Shown piece by piece: positions 22,621 to 36,500 of a stretch of DNA of 64,000 bases (the stretch's first letter is position 1; the number at the start of each line of letters is the position of its first letter). A program made the position numbers and the translations under genes. Source of the stretch: Physcomitrium patens (lineage: Eukaryota > Streptophyta > Bryopsida > Funariales > Funariaceae); contig NC_037275.1 of the NCBI RefSeq assembly GCF_000002425.4, positions 12,320,390 to 12,384,389 on the forward strand. Reading direction: 5' to 3'. Below the pieces are notes generated by a model that did no database searches, had not been told where the DNA came from, and worked only from the letters and a program-made list of their open reading frames with translations.

Positions 22621-25600
22621 ACGCAATCACAAAATGAGGAGTATGACTATGAAAGAAGACAATATGTCGGAAAACGAGTTTGTCTAGCTACAATAGGGAC
22701 CATGCTACTGGAACCTTACACAACATCTAGTAAAGGTCCTATTCTCTCCTTAGAGCCCTCTCCTTGTTTTATATTAAATATTATTTTAGGACCTAAACAT
22801 TACAAAGTCTCTGCCTTGTTAGATTCGGGAGCCTCAGCGTATTTTTTAGATGAAGAATTTACTAAAAGACATAGCATATCTTTAGTAAAGAAAACTAAAC
22901 ATGTTCATGTAGAAGTCATAGATGGTCGTCTATTGTCTTCTGGAGATATTACTCACGAAACCTTTCCTATAGAAGTAATAATCAATGGTCATAATAGTTT
23001 TTTAGTATTTAATATCATTAGATCTCCCTCTAATCGAATCATTTTAGGTTTATCGTGGTTAGAAAAATACAACCCTCAAATAGATTGGATTTCCCGAACG
23101 CTTACTTTCTCTAAAAGTATAACTAACAGTGTACTTAATCAAATAGAGAGTCATAAGTCTAGTTCAATTAAACCCGTATTTATAGGTGCAAAAGCTTTCT
23201 TGCATGCTGCTATGAAAGAATCACCTTATATTATTTATGCCACACCTGCTCCTACTAGTGAAAAGACTTCAAGTGGCATTCCAAGCCAATATCAAGAATT
23301 TCAAGATGTATTTGAAAAAAAGAATGCAGATACACTCCCGAAACATCGTCCCTATGATTGCTCAATTGACCTTCAAGAAGGAGTACAACCGCCATTGGGA
23401 CCAATCTACAATTTATCACAAAATGAATTGACTGAACTCAATGAGTATATTGAAGAAAATCTAACTAAGAATTTCATACGCTATTCTAAATCTCCGGTAG
23501 GAGCTCCAATTCTATTTGTGAAGAAAAAAGATGGATCATTGCGGATGTGTGTTGATTATCGAGGACTCAACAAGATTACCATCAAGAACAGGTATCCACT
23601 ACCTTTAATATCTGGACTTCTTGATCAACTGAATCAAGCTAAGATCTATACAAAAATAGATCTTCGGAGAGCATACAATCTAGTACGCATCAAAGAAAGA
23701 GATGAATGGAAGACTGCGTTTCAAACTAGGTATGGACATTTTGAACACAACGTCATGCCTTTTGGACTTACAAATGCACCAACAGCTTTTCAACATCTAA
23801 TGAATGATAATTTTTGAAAGTTTTTGGAGGATTTTGTGGTTTTTTATCTAGACGACATCTTGATCTATTCTAAGAATCCAGAAGAACATGAACTTCATGT
23901 TCGTCATGTGTTACCAAAATTAAGAGATGCAGGACTCTATGCCAAGATAAAAAAAGTGTGTATTCCACACTATTCAAGTCAATTTCTTAGGTTATATCAT
24001 TTCAAATGATGGACTTATGATGGATCTTAAGAAAGTTCAAACTATTATAGATTGGAAGATCCCAAAAATGATAAGGGATGTCCAATGTTTTTTGGGATTT
24101 GCCAACTACTATCAGATCCACATCAAAGACTTCTCTCGAGTTGCAACTCCACTTGTTCGTTTGACTTGTAAAGACAAACTCCAATGGAATGAAGAAACGG
24201 AAGTTGCTTTTGAATCTTTGAAGACACCATTTGTTTCTGCACCAATCTTGTATCATGTTGATTTTTCTAAAGCATTCTTTATAGAAACAGATGCATCAGA
24301 CTTTGCTCTGGGTGCGATTTTATCACAAATGGAAACAGATGACAAACTTCATCAAATAGCCTTTCATTCAAGAAAATTCTCAGCAGCAGAAATCAATTAT
24401 GAGATCTACGACAAAGAACTTCTTGCAATTGTGGATTCTTTTCAAGAATGGCATCATCATCTAGAAGGTGCTTCTTGTCCAGTCATCGTGTATTTGGATC
24501 AGGAGAACCTCGAATATTTTATGTCAGCATGCGTATTAAATCGTTATCAAGCTCGTTGGAGCATGTCTTTATCAAGATTCGAGTTCATCATCACTTATCG
24601 GCTAGGAAAACAATAAGGTTTGTTCGATGCCTTGTCTAGACATTCTTATCTTGTACCAAAAGAAGGAGATGGAGCTTTTGAGCAACAAAGAATGGTTCTC
24701 TTCAACCCTGAGCAACTTCATCTTCGAGCAATAAAATCAACATTGACTGTTGATTGAACTTTTTTTAAGCAAGTCCAGTTAAGTATGTCTTCAGACCCTC
24801 TTGTTCATGACATCAAGAATAATTCTTCTAATTTCATGATTCCTCTAAATTTGAATTCAAGAATAACCTACTCTATTTCGAAGGATGCCTATATGTTCCA
24901 AAAGGAGAAGCACGTTTACGTATTCTTCAAGCTCGTCACGACTTCCCAGTAGCAGGACATTTTGGATATAATAAGTCTTTAGAGCTGATATCTAGGAATT
25001 TTTGGTGGTCTCAAATGTGGAAGGCAGTCAAAAATTTTGTACAATCATGTGATGTTTTCTCAAGATCAAAAACTCCTCGTCATGGACTTTTTAGACTTCT
25101 TCAGCCATTACATATTCCAGAACAACCATGGTCTTCTGTTTCTATGGACTTCATCATGGATCTTCCAATCTCAGGTTCTTATGATTCTATATTCGTGATA
25201 GTAGATCGTTTTACCAAGATGGCACATTTTGTACCATGTACAAAATCTATCACAGGTGAAGAAACAGCTAAGCTCTTTCTTGACAATATCTATCGCTATC
25301 ATGAATTACCCAAGGATATTATATCAGATAGGAGAACTCAATTTGTATCAAGATTTTGGCGGACTCTTTTCAAGATTCTAAAAGTGGATATAAAAATATC
25401 TTCGACATTCCATCTTCAAAAAAATGGACAAACGGAGCGTGTTAATCAAGTTTTGGAGCAATATTTAAGATGTTCCATTAACTACCAACAAGATGATTGG
25501 ACAACTCTTTTGCCATTGGCAGAGTTTGCTTACAATAACACGGTACATTCTTCTACAAAATAAACACCTTTCTTTGCTAATTATGGTTATCATCCATGAC

Positions 25601-26165
25601 TTGATACTTTTGACTTTTCAAAAGTTGATAATCTTGCTGCGAAAGATTTGGCGATTTATTTATCAAAGCTACATGCAACGATGAAGGCACAGTTAAAAGA
25701 GGCTGAAGAACAACAAAAGGTCAATACGGATGTCTATCAAAAAGAACAACCACCATTCGTCTTGGGTGATAAGGTATGGCTACTTCATCGCAATATCAAG
25801 ACCACTCGTCCTTGTGACAAGTTAGACTATCGAAGGCTGGGACCATTTTCTATTTTTACATAAATCAATCTAGTTGCATATCCTTTACGTCTATCGGAGT
25901 CAATGAAAATCCATCCAATATTTCACGTGTCTCTTCTTGAACCATACAAGACAGTGGACATACCAAGAAGACGACAAGCTCCACCTCCTCTTATAGAAGT
26001 GGACAATAATGAATAGTTTGAAGTAGAAGAAGTCTTAGATTCAAGGCGGTGCCGAAATAAATTGGAATATCTTGTCCATTGGCGCAGATATGGTATTAGT
26101 GAACACACATGGGAGCCTATAAAGAATCTTGCAAATGCAACAAAGGCAATGGAGGATTTTTATCG
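22552..26165 (+). pseudogene. pol region of element B: PR, RT, RNase H, IN, chromodomain
   Basis: In order: protease (DSGAS near 22.82 kb), reverse transcriptase with YLDD near 23.85 kb, RNase H near 24.25-24.62 kb, integrase with its HHCC and catalytic regions (24.95-25.56 kb) and a chromodomain with the VHWRRYG-type core. The protein is close to element A's pol throughout, so the two belong to one subfamily. Broken at several places; fossil. Confidence 0.85.
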
Positions 26166-26283
26166 ATGATATCCATCAAAATCAAGATGAAAATCTTCTT
26201 TATAAAAGAAACAACATCTAGGCAAGATAACATTCTACTTTCAATCCTTGTTCGTAGCTTCTTTGTAGTTGTGACATTCAGGA

Positions 26284-26705
26284 GATGGAGAACCAATAAC
26301 CAATGGATTCGACTCAAAAACCTTTATTTGTTGACCTGCCGGATGAGACATTATGATTGTCACAACCTTCAAAATGACGCAATCGAGATGAAGATCTTCA
26401 AGAATGACATGTTCTTCCTCGAATAGATGGCGAGATACAACGCGTTTGGTATCACGATTTGGGAAGGGACTCCCAATGTTTGGTGATTTTGTTAGAGGTA
26501 AGAACAATTCCTAATGGTGTTCCAAATGTTCTATTCGAAGGAAGTTATGAAGGCCACAACAATGATCAAATAACTAGGTGGACTTTCCGCCCTTGTATAG
26601 GATACTACTGATGGTTGAGAGGCCCTATCAATCATCTTCGAAGAGAACAAAGATCAGAGTATGTGGCGAATATAATTCGTCGCATGATAGATTTTCTCAA
26701 CATAT
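26284..26705 (+). pseudogene. Accessory ORF remnant of element B
   Basis: Collinear with the 140-codon accessory frame of element A, in the same place between chromodomain and 3' LTR, with clear nucleotide similarity over its whole length. Broken copy. Confidence 0.7.
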
Positions 26706-26748
26706 GATGATCGCTCCTCATGGAACTCGTCCCTAGAAGGTGGAGTAA

Positions 26749-27309
26749 TGTCACGGACATACTCATGTAAGCTGGTAATTATATATACAAATAGGTAGAA
26801 GTAAGTAAAATTATGTAAAAGTAAATTAATTCTATAGTATTAAATATGAAAGCTTCCCAGAAGCTTCATAGACGCTGCTTTGACTTCAAAGGTGTCTTTA
26901 ATTGACTTTTTGGATTAGAAACGTGGTCAACAAGTTGGCCATGTGCCACACATGTTGTTAGCTTGAAGATCAAGCTAACTATATAGCCCACACATAGAAA
27001 AACTTGCCTTGTAAGTCAAGGCATGTGTCCTACAAAGTCAACACATATTGGAGGTCCTATAGAATGTTGCCACGTAGCCCCTAGTTAGATAGTATATATA
27101 GAGACAAGAGTGAAGCCTTCTTCACTCTTGTCAACTCCTTTCTTGCTTCTAGTTTAGTTTCAAGGGTCTCTAGTTTTCTTGTCTTTTGACAATAGCCATT
27201 CTAGTTTCTCTTTCAATATACATACTTATTTATTTATATTTTTTTATCTTTCTTTGAGTGAAGGCTCATTTGTCTGGGTTGTTTTTTCATCAAGTTCTTG
27301 TCCTTGACA
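26749..27309 (+). repeat. 3' LTR of element B
   Basis: 561 bp, TGTCACGGACAT to CCTTGACA, preceded by a purine-rich tract near 26736-26748. It contains the TATA box and the stem-loop at 27103-27132, identical in sequence to the 5' LTR copy of that stem-loop. Confidence 0.9.
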
Positions 27310-28022
27310 CACTTTTAAAAACAAACAACACAAAATATATTAAGATTTTAAAAAAATATCACAAAAATATATATACTATATTATTATATATATAGTATTC
27401 AATTTTTAGTATTTAATATATAGAGAAAAATATATATATATATTTATTCTAAAGGATGTTACTTGAAGTTTAAATACAAAATTTTAAAATAAAAAAATAT
27501 CTAAATAAATTTAACATATAAAATATTTTATGTAGTTATCTACCACTTATATTGAAATCACATAATCATTTTAGATATGTTAAACATTATAATATTTTTT
27601 AGTCTTCAAAATACATGTGAAATTTTTGACTTGTGACAAATTATATATAAAAATTATTAATTAGAATTATTTTAAGTTTTCTAAATAAAAAATTACCTTT
27701 ATGTAATACAAAGATAAATAAAAATATCTATTCAAAAGTGTCATGTCTTTTAAGAAGTTGGCATAAAAGATACTATTCAAAAGAATAATAATTCTAAAAA
27801 ATATTTTTAAAATTAGATTAATTTTAAATATTAGTATTACTATTATAATATAAAAACTAAAAAAATTATATTTTTAAACTAACTGTGATTAATTTATATT
27901 TTTAATAAATTATAAAGTTTTTTTCTATGAAATAAAATATTTTTTAAAATTAAAAAAAATCAACTTTAATAATAAAATATACAAAATATGGCAAAAATTT
28001 AAAACTAAACAAAATTATTTTT
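27310..28022. other. AT-rich intergenic DNA
   Basis: Strongly AT-rich with short TA runs (for example near 27360-27440). Nothing recognisable. Confidence 0.5.
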
Positions 28023-28551
28023 TAGTCACAATCATATATATTTATTCCAATAATTAATTATATGATAGGGTAGAAATAAATAAAAATAGATTAATTTCAT
28101 AATAGCTTCTAATAAAGCTTTTTATAAGCTTCATAGATACGATTTTGATTTTATACATATTCATTCTTTGTTTAGTAGGTTAAAAACTTTGTCAACAAGT
28201 TAACCACGTGTCACATGTATTGGTAACTTGTAGAACAAGCTAACTAAGTAGTATACATGTAGAAAACTTGTCTTGCAAGTTAAGATATGTATCTTGCATA
28301 GTATTGGAGGTCTTATACAACGTTGCCACACGACTCCTAGTTAGAAAGTTTATATAGAGATAAGAGTGAAGGTCTCTTCACTCTTGTCAATGTCTTTCTA
28401 GTTTTTAATCTTGTTTTAAGACTTTCTAGTCTTTTTGTCTTTGGTAGTAGCCATTCTAGTTTAATATTATATCATCTTTCAGTGATTATATTTTTTTTGA
28501 GTGATGCAAGTGTATTGACCTTTTATTTCTTTGAGATTGATATCCTTAACA
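28023..28551 (+). repeat. Solo-like LTR of the same chromovirus group
   Basis: About 529 bp similar to the LTRs of elements A and B along the whole length. It includes the AAGCTTCATAGA block, the TATA region with a stem-loop at about 28359-28388 (one arm change is a G-U-compatible pair) and an end resembling ATATCCTTAACA. No pol sequence adjoins it on either side, so it is probably a solo LTR left by LTR-LTR recombination. Confidence 0.75.
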
Positions 28552-31500
28552 TTTATTCATTTAAAGAACTCATAGTATAATAAAGTTGATTATTTTTAAT
28601 TTAAAGCATATTTATAAATTCAATATATTCAAAATAATTTCATTCAATGTAATGCATTATTATTTTGATTTCACTTTGCAATAATGTATCATCTTAAAAA
28701 CTTTCAGATAAAAACCATATTTATTTTTATAAATTATATTTAGAGCTTAACAAAGTTGTTGTGATGTAGAATGAATTCTTTATTTATGATGAAAGCTATG
28801 GTATTTATTTTTATGAAATATTATATTTGATTTTAAATATTTAATAAAATAAATAATCTATTTATAAGATACTATTAAAAATAATTTTTAAAAAATAATT
28901 TAGAAAAAAATAATTATTTAAAAAAATTACAACATACATTTTAAATATTTTGTATGTAATTTAAATATTCAAAGTTTTATAATCTCTCTTGAAACAAGAT
29001 TGAATTCTCTTAAGGATCTAAAAATCCTTCTAGTCTGTAGTAATATAAATTCCATCACAAAGTAGGACAAAACAAACCAAAACAAAATTGAATAAAATTA
29101 AACATAATAGAATATAAAAGAAAAAACAGAGTAAAAGGAAATAGATCTAAATAGTACAAAATATACAAACAAAACTTCATTGAAAAAAAAGGACTCAAAC
29201 CACATTTAACCGAATGCCTCAAGTGGCCTTTGTAAGTCTTATTTATACTTTATCCAATTAATTTTGAAATTTTTAGAATATCCCTATTGGTGGCCTCTAC
29301 GAAAATAATCACCACTCTAGAAGATTCCACATGTGGATCCCACCTAAATAACCGCCCTTAATTCTTTTAAGATTTTTACAGTAGGCCCCATATAGACCAC
29401 CAACTTAGCCCCAATTCTAAAAACTTCTATAAACTTTTCAAAAACGGCCCCAATTACCTATCTCTACACGTCAATAATATAATTATCTTATCCATGCCTC
29501 ATTACATCTTTGCTCTTATATATTTTTGTAATAAAAAATTTATATTAAAATTAAAATTTTATTTTAAATTTAAGAATAAATTTTTGTAAAAAAATATGTT
29601 TAAATTGGTGGTTCATAAGCAAGATCTAAAATTATAAGGCATCAACTACAAAACACATTCAAAACAACTTTTCTTTTAAAGTAATCTTAGTAATTGATAA
29701 TAAAATATATCACAATATAATAATTATTTTTTACGATATATATTTGATTTTAATATTTAAAAATATATATCAAATTATTTTTTTAAATGGTTTGAGTTTA
29801 TATTATGATAATACTTAAAATTATTAACTTATATTTTAAAGCATATTGTATGAAACTTGCAATATAAAAAAGTATATTATTTTTAGAAATTTATGTAATA
29901 TATCTAAAACATCAAGAATAGTTATTTGATAATAAAATATTTCCAAATTAATATGTACAATATATATAACAACTTATTTTTTAAAAAATAAATTTGAACA
30001 TGAATAAACTATTAAAAAGATGAGTTTGTAGATTTATTTGTATTTTTAAATTTTTCTATATATATATATATTAAAATAATTTATTTTAAATTTTAGCTAC
30101 AATTAATTTGCATATATATTTTAAATCAAATTATTTGGTAAATTCAATTGTAGAAGATTTTATAAATTATTTAAAAAAAAATTATAAAGCTCATTATTTA
30201 TCATTAAAGAATTTAAAATAAATTATTAATTCTAAATAAAATTATTACAAAATCTATAATAAAAGATAAAAAAGAATCAATTATAAAAGATAAAAAAAAT
30301 TAAAATCTATTAAAAAAATTTGAGTACAATGTTTTAATCTTAGTAATTAGGACTATACAAATTCAATTTCTAAATTAATAAGATAAATTTATATAAGATT
30401 TTTCTATATTATTTATTTATTTATTTAAAAGTACATTGAGATAGACATAAGGTATTATTACAAATTATTTTAATCTAAAAGGATGTGATATAAGCAAATT
30501 TAACTTAGTAACATCATACAATCTAACATCATTCAACCTTACCAATACACAAATAAAGATTTATAATTTTAAGTACTACTATCCTCAGAACTCAAAAATT
30601 ACAATTTTGATAAAATAAAAATTATCATAATAATACCATTTGAATAATTCTAATATAAAATTTTTATATTATACCAAATAAGTAGCATTTTCAAGAAGTA
30701 TTTTTATTAAGAAGTGCAAAAAATATTCTATGAAGTAAATTGAAAGATGCAACAAACAACTTAGTTTCTTTCAACTAAAGATCTTCTAAATTTAATTTTT
30801 TTATGATTAATGTTTAAATAAAAAATATTGTAGAAATATTTTTAGATGTTAAAACTTCATACTTTTGACTATAAATTTGGACCAAATTAAGACTACAATG
30901 AAATTCTCTCATATCACATAAATATCTTCGAAATATAATAAATTTATATAAATTTTGATTATAAATTTTTTACAAGCATATTTAGTATAAATAATATAAA
31001 TAATATATATAATTATATATTTTACCATTATTATATAGTTTCTTCAAATTTTACAATTTAAAAAATATTCTTAAATTGATTAGTTTAAAAATAAAAGAGA
31101 TTTATTACTTTTTATATTTTTATTAATAAATAACCTTATAAGTATTAAAAAAATAAAAATTTGAATGTATTAATTTTTTATTATTCAAGAGTTTTAAAAA
31201 TCTTATAAAATATCCATGATTTTTTTTAAATACATCTTTTTTCATGGCTTTAATTTAATTTATATACAATATTTTTTAGACTTTTATAGTTTTCCATTGA
31301 TTGCAAAAAGTTTTTTTAAAAGATTATATATGATTTTTTTTTTATCATATTATAAACAAAAAATATATATTTCTACCTAGAATTATACTCTGTTCATGCA
31401 ATATTATGCTCCATCCACCATATTAATGTTGTTGGTGTTGTAGTTTTGTAACATGTTCAAAGGCAACTTTTCTTTAATCAATGTCTTCATGAAGGAGCCC

Positions 31501-31946
31501 TTTGTTTTTGTTGGAATTGGATCAAATATAATAGAGATAGTTTTCAACATCAAGATCCAATACATGTGCCCTCACTACAACTTGCAATGTTGAAGTCTCA
31601 AGAGAGTACAAATATTTTTTCTAAATTGCCTAAGAAAAGCTACTACTAAAATACAACATATTACATAACCACAACAACAATAACAATCATGGTGGTGTTT
31701 TGGATGCAATAAAATGTTGAATGGAAATAATAAAACTTTAGACAAAAATAAAAAGAATTTAGGTTAAAATATCTATTTTCCTTAAATAAAGGGACAAGAC
31801 AAAGATCACTTTAGTTTTTCTAATAAAAATTTAAAAATAATAAAAGTGTTGTCTGATTTTATTTTGGTAAATATATTTCTAAAATAACAATTATTTTCCT
31901 CATTCTTATTAATCATATTGTGTTTAGTCTTTCTAGTTTTCTTAAG

Positions 31947-31982
<36 letters not shown>

Positions 31983-32242
31983 TAAATGTTAAATTATAAG
32001 AATATCCAACTATAATAAAAATCTATAGATTCTTTAATTATTAGAATATTAATTTTTAAAATATAAATATTCTTGAATTCTAAAAAATATCTATTACATA
32101 GAAGTTGAATGTAATACATGTATGGACTACAAATAGGTCTATTTTTAGAAAAATACACTTGTAAAAGTCAAAAAATTACAAAGATTGGATCTAATAATTT
32201 AATTGAAATATACATATATGTTAAAATATGTATGTAAATATG

Positions 32243-32276
<34 letters not shown>

Positions 32277-32460
32277 ATACACAATATTTGATGTAGCTTG
32301 TTTAGTATTAGCCTAAATTTTGATTGAAAATCTATACCAATCTTCTTATAGTTAATTCAAAAAAACATTGTTCATAGTCCTTATATGTATGGTTCAATTA
32401 TAGTCATTAATCTACTAATTGAGATATTTTTTGATTAGAATCATCAACTATTTGATAATG
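28552..32460. other. AT-rich repeat desert
   Basis: No gene recognised. TA microsatellites lie at about 31947-31979 and 32244-32274. Two islands are less AT-rich: 29.16-29.53 kb, with several GGCCCC- or GGCCTC-like words, and 31.38-31.72 kb. Either may be a remnant of another repeat, but I could not assign a family. Confidence 0.5.
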
Positions 32461-35400
32461 AAATTCTTTCTTTGATGTCACTCCCTTACCCTTGAGAGCA
32501 TGTCAAATCCCCAATGCATTCTATCACCTTGTGGATGGTTGTGGATGGATGGATGCATGAATGAATGAATGAATGAATGAATGAATTAAGTGTTTCATGA
32601 TGCAATGCCTGCAAAGCCTTCATGCCTTCAAAAGAGAGGGATGTGGTGGTGGAGAGAGGGAAAGTTGGGCTCCACTGCTTGTGAATAAGAGCTCATGATA
32701 CCTGCTTGTGCTGCTGGCTACAAGTCAGGAACACACACACACACACATTAAATAATAAAAAATAATAACAACAAAACATGCACAATCACAGTGGATGCTA
32801 CTGGTAGCAGCAGAAGCTTTTTGTTGCCACTTTTTAATTTTATCTATCCTTGAAAACCTTCTGAGTGAGTTCTTAGGCTTCTCTATTATTCTGATATGAG
32901 GAATGTTGCATGAGAGCTGATTTAGACATTTGCTTTATTTTGGCATGAGGTGCCATTTTATTGCTCCCATCCCAGATTTTCAATTTGCCCCACAAGGCCT
33001 GATTGTCAGGCAATGATGCAAATCAGGACAGTTTTTTCTTTACCATGACAAGGTGATAGTTATGTTGGGGTTTTGGAACAATAATAATGGTGAGTAGTCT
33101 TTTCTTTTTTTGATCAACTCGGGTGAATCATTCAAACCCATGGAGCCCCCAACTTGCATCATGATTCACCTCATCTTTTCAAGGTTTGGTTGTGCCATCA
33201 ATTCATTCTCAGCCAGTATAAAGAAATATGTCTCCACTGCTCACTTGAGACCTTCCAGAATCACATCTTCTTTGCACCTTTCAAATCTCACAGTCAATCC
33301 TTCCCACAAAGAGAAAGATTTCATGCAGTTGCTGCGAATGTTGTTGAAACAATGTGAGTCAATGTGAAACCTTTGCTGGATGGGAAGGAGTTTGGTGTTT
33401 AGCACTAAAATTTTGAGTATGGTGTATGCTTTTATTCTTACATTGGATTTCTCACATGGGCTTGACTAGAAACCAGAGAACTGCAGTTTTTTAAAATGTC
33501 AACTTCATTTTAAAAGACATGTGTACTCAAGCAACCCAAAACACAGCTCAAAGCTTCAAGTTTTGAATGAGCACAAGCACATTCACACAAAGAGGTAATC
33601 AAATACACACTAATCTGTCACTCAAACACTTTGAGCTTTTTTGTACCCTTGCCTCTAACAATGTATAACACAGTATTTATAATGAAGTATAGGAGCTATT
33701 TTTGAGTATGTTCCACACTTACTGTGTGTGTATATATATGTATTAAATTGCATTTTCTTTTCATTTGTGTGGGGTTTATTTACTCACACACATTAAAGAT
33801 AGTTTATGTCTCAATTTGATATTTGTACTATAAAACACACACACACACATATGTATATATATATATATATATATATATGTTGAACTATGGAAACAAGAAA
33901 ATAAATAAAGCAAATAAACTCTATCTGGAGGGAACAGGGAGAACCCAAAAGTAGCACCTTCCTTGAGAGGAGCACTGAGCTGGATATTGCTCCCCTAACC
34001 CCATTACCTCATAGGTAGATGCCACTTCAACAAACAAACACAGAGTCGAGCAGAATATGGAAAGGGAACCAGCAGCAGCAGGAGCATGAGGGACCCATCT
34101 ACAACCCAGTAACCTTCTTGGTGCAGCTGAAGCTAAAGTGAGAGCTATCCATCCAATATGGACTGGCTGAGGTTGCCTTTTTCAGCTGGCTAACAAACAT
34201 AAACACATAAACACATAGACATGCACACTCACAGGCAGTGTGTGACCTCATCTCATCTTATCTCATCTGGAGCTACTACTGAAACCACCCGAGAGCTAGA
34301 GAATCGAGGATTTAAAAAGCGTTATATCAAAGGGCCAGTTCACCGTAAGTTGTCTACAACAGCAGCATTTGTTTTTGTTTGTCTTTGTTTGTTTTTTGTT
34401 TCTCTTTTTCTTGTCAATTACAGGAGGGGGGGGGGTCTGAGTCTGGGGCCAGCAGCTGCGGAGTCACGACGCAGGTGTCAGATCATAATAGAGAATGTAG
34501 AAGTTCCAGGAAGGAACTGGAAGTGTGGAGCTGGTTGGCGAGGAGGTTGTGGTCACGACTCACGCATGTGGGTCATGAGCCTTCGTGTTGGAGCAATGTC
34601 AGGGAGACGAGGAAGAAGAAGATGATCAGTTAGGGTTTTGGTACTCTGGCATCTGCCACTTTCCTCTGACACTACTACAGTTGCCCTTCCTCTTTCATGC
34701 CCCCATGTGTGGTTTGCCTCAGTGCAGACGGTGTCGCAGAGACGGTAACTTGGTCTTGGCCTACAAGCAGCGTTTCTCACAAGCTTTGAGAAATCTGACA
34801 GGGGTTCTTGAGTTGTGGCCGTGGCCCTTTGTTTCAGTTCTACGCACTAGAGGCCATCATTCGAGTTCCGTTAGACAGCTCCCTGTAAAGAGCAGTGAGA
34901 AATGGTGGGGAGGGGTCCATGCTTCCATCACCGCTTTCGCCTCTTGAGTGATATCTTGAATAAAGCAATTTTGTCTGTGATCAGCAGCATTACGAACGTA
35001 TCATTTCGTATTGATCACACAGCTTGGTCTACGCTCAACGTACATGTATTTTACGACAGTATGGCTTTCGCATTCTACAAAAACATTTCCAGCGTTCAAC
35101 ATCGAATATTTTGTGGGGGAATCCAAAAACGGCTTGTCCCCTCTGGACAATCATATTTCCAGATATTCGAAAATCTAGGCATTAGGGGTTGCGTTTGAAG
35201 TTGGGTGCTCTGCTGGGCTGTGACCTCTCAGGTGTTCTGACTTCTATGAATGCTAAGGGTTCAAGCAGTAGCACGAAGCTCAAGGACAGGTGTTCACTGA
35301 GGAATGTTTTAGGGTTTTGTATAATCATCTGTGGAGCATGTTCCGGAATCTTGACTAACTTTGTAATTAAGAGTTCGTTCGTTGTCTGTCAGCCCCCCCC

Positions 35401-35692
35401 CCCCAGTTGTCAAATTTCAATACAAAAGAGTTTCGTTGCCGCAGGGTTTTTGAGATTTCCGTGTCAGACGAGTGCACCAACCTCCTTTTTTAACTGACTG
35501 GACAGAGGCGGATGACTTGAAAGTACGGAATAGAAGCGGAGTTTACAGCATTCAGCCTCACGGACAGATTTTGGAAGGCTTGTACTCTGGGCCGCATTAT
35601 AAAAAAATGCCAATTAGGGTCTGGCACAGGTTTACACAGAGACAAAAAAATCTAGAAGAAGGTTGAGTTGACCTCCATGTTCTTTATGGGGG

Positions 35693-35743
<51 letters not shown>

Positions 35744-36500
35744 ATATATAATAAAACCAAAGGAAATGCCCAAGCTGCCCAATCTGCCCCATTGTTTTTA
35801 AATATGTGGTGGGTACTTCATTAGATGAGAGTTAAACAACAATCATTCCGGCTTTCAGCAGCATGATCCAACCATACACAACCCAGCTGCCCATGACCAA
35901 ATTAAGAAAAGAAAAAAAAAAGAAAAAAAGAAGAAATAGGAGGGCTTCAACAGCCCTGCTACATGATTGACAGACAACCTTATTATCCAATTTGGAGGCC
36001 CCCCTCAGCCCAGCTGAATAGAAAAGAAAAATTAAAAAAAAAAAGAACTAAAGAGAAAATTCTGCTGCCCAAATTTGGTAATTTTACTATCACAATCACT
36101 TCGTGCTTCTATCAACCTTTTGTGACTGAAAGGATACAATAGTCACGCCAAAGGCCCCTCCTAGTTATAACCATGATCAACAGACGATTTTAATCATAAA
36201 CTTATTTATCCCCCCCCTCTCTTCACACATCCTCATTCATCCAAGTGAGAAACTAAACCACAGCAAAAGACCCCATGTCCTCGATTCTCATGGGCCAACC
36301 TCAAACCAGCTGTTTGAGTGCATCCATCTTGAACAGAAAAAATATCAACTTATTCTCTATTTATTATTACAACATGCTTCCACGTTTGTTAGAAAAATAA
36401 AAAGAAACGAAGAAATAAATGCAAAACAGAAGCCCACACCACTACTACTTCTACTACTACTACTACGGTTTTGGCTAATTACAACAAGAGTCTCTCACTC
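32461..36500. other. Low-repeat intergenic region upstream of the FPP gene
   Basis: Base composition is closer to gene space than to the desert on its left. It holds a GAAT tetranucleotide run (about 32556-32586), CA/TA runs (about 32731-32748, 33834-33878, 35695-35743), a 12-G run near 34424-34435 and a 12-C run near 35393-35404. Open frames up to 134 codons exist but show no known product and are interrupted on both strands. It could hold distal regulatory DNA or noncoding transcripts. Confidence 0.4.

Larger units (their letters stand above)
21279..27309 (+). mobile_element. Full-length Ty3/Gypsy chromovirus (element B)
   Basis: Both LTRs are present and the 5-bp flanks are cgctt on the left and cactt on the right, a target-site duplication with one change. 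Between them lie gag with a CCHC zinc knuckle (about 22.05-22.62 kb), protease with an LDSGAS motif (about 22.8 kb), reverse transcriptase, RNase H, integrase, chromodomain (about 26.01-26.16 kb) and the accessory frame (about 26.28-26.70 kb). The layout is complete, but the coding part has roughly ten breaks. The two LTRs differ at about 16 of 561 positions by eye (near 97% identity), which would mean roughly one to two million years if flowering-plant rates applied; no moss rate is assumed. Confidence 0.92.

Noticed and set aside
29160-29530. GC-richer island in the AT desert considered as an LTR of another family
   Set aside because: No terminal repeat partner, primer site or coding remnant could be matched by eye.
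34221-34633. Open frames of 84-134 codons upstream of the FPP gene
   Set aside because: Composition-driven frames around a G-run, with no homology or splice context.
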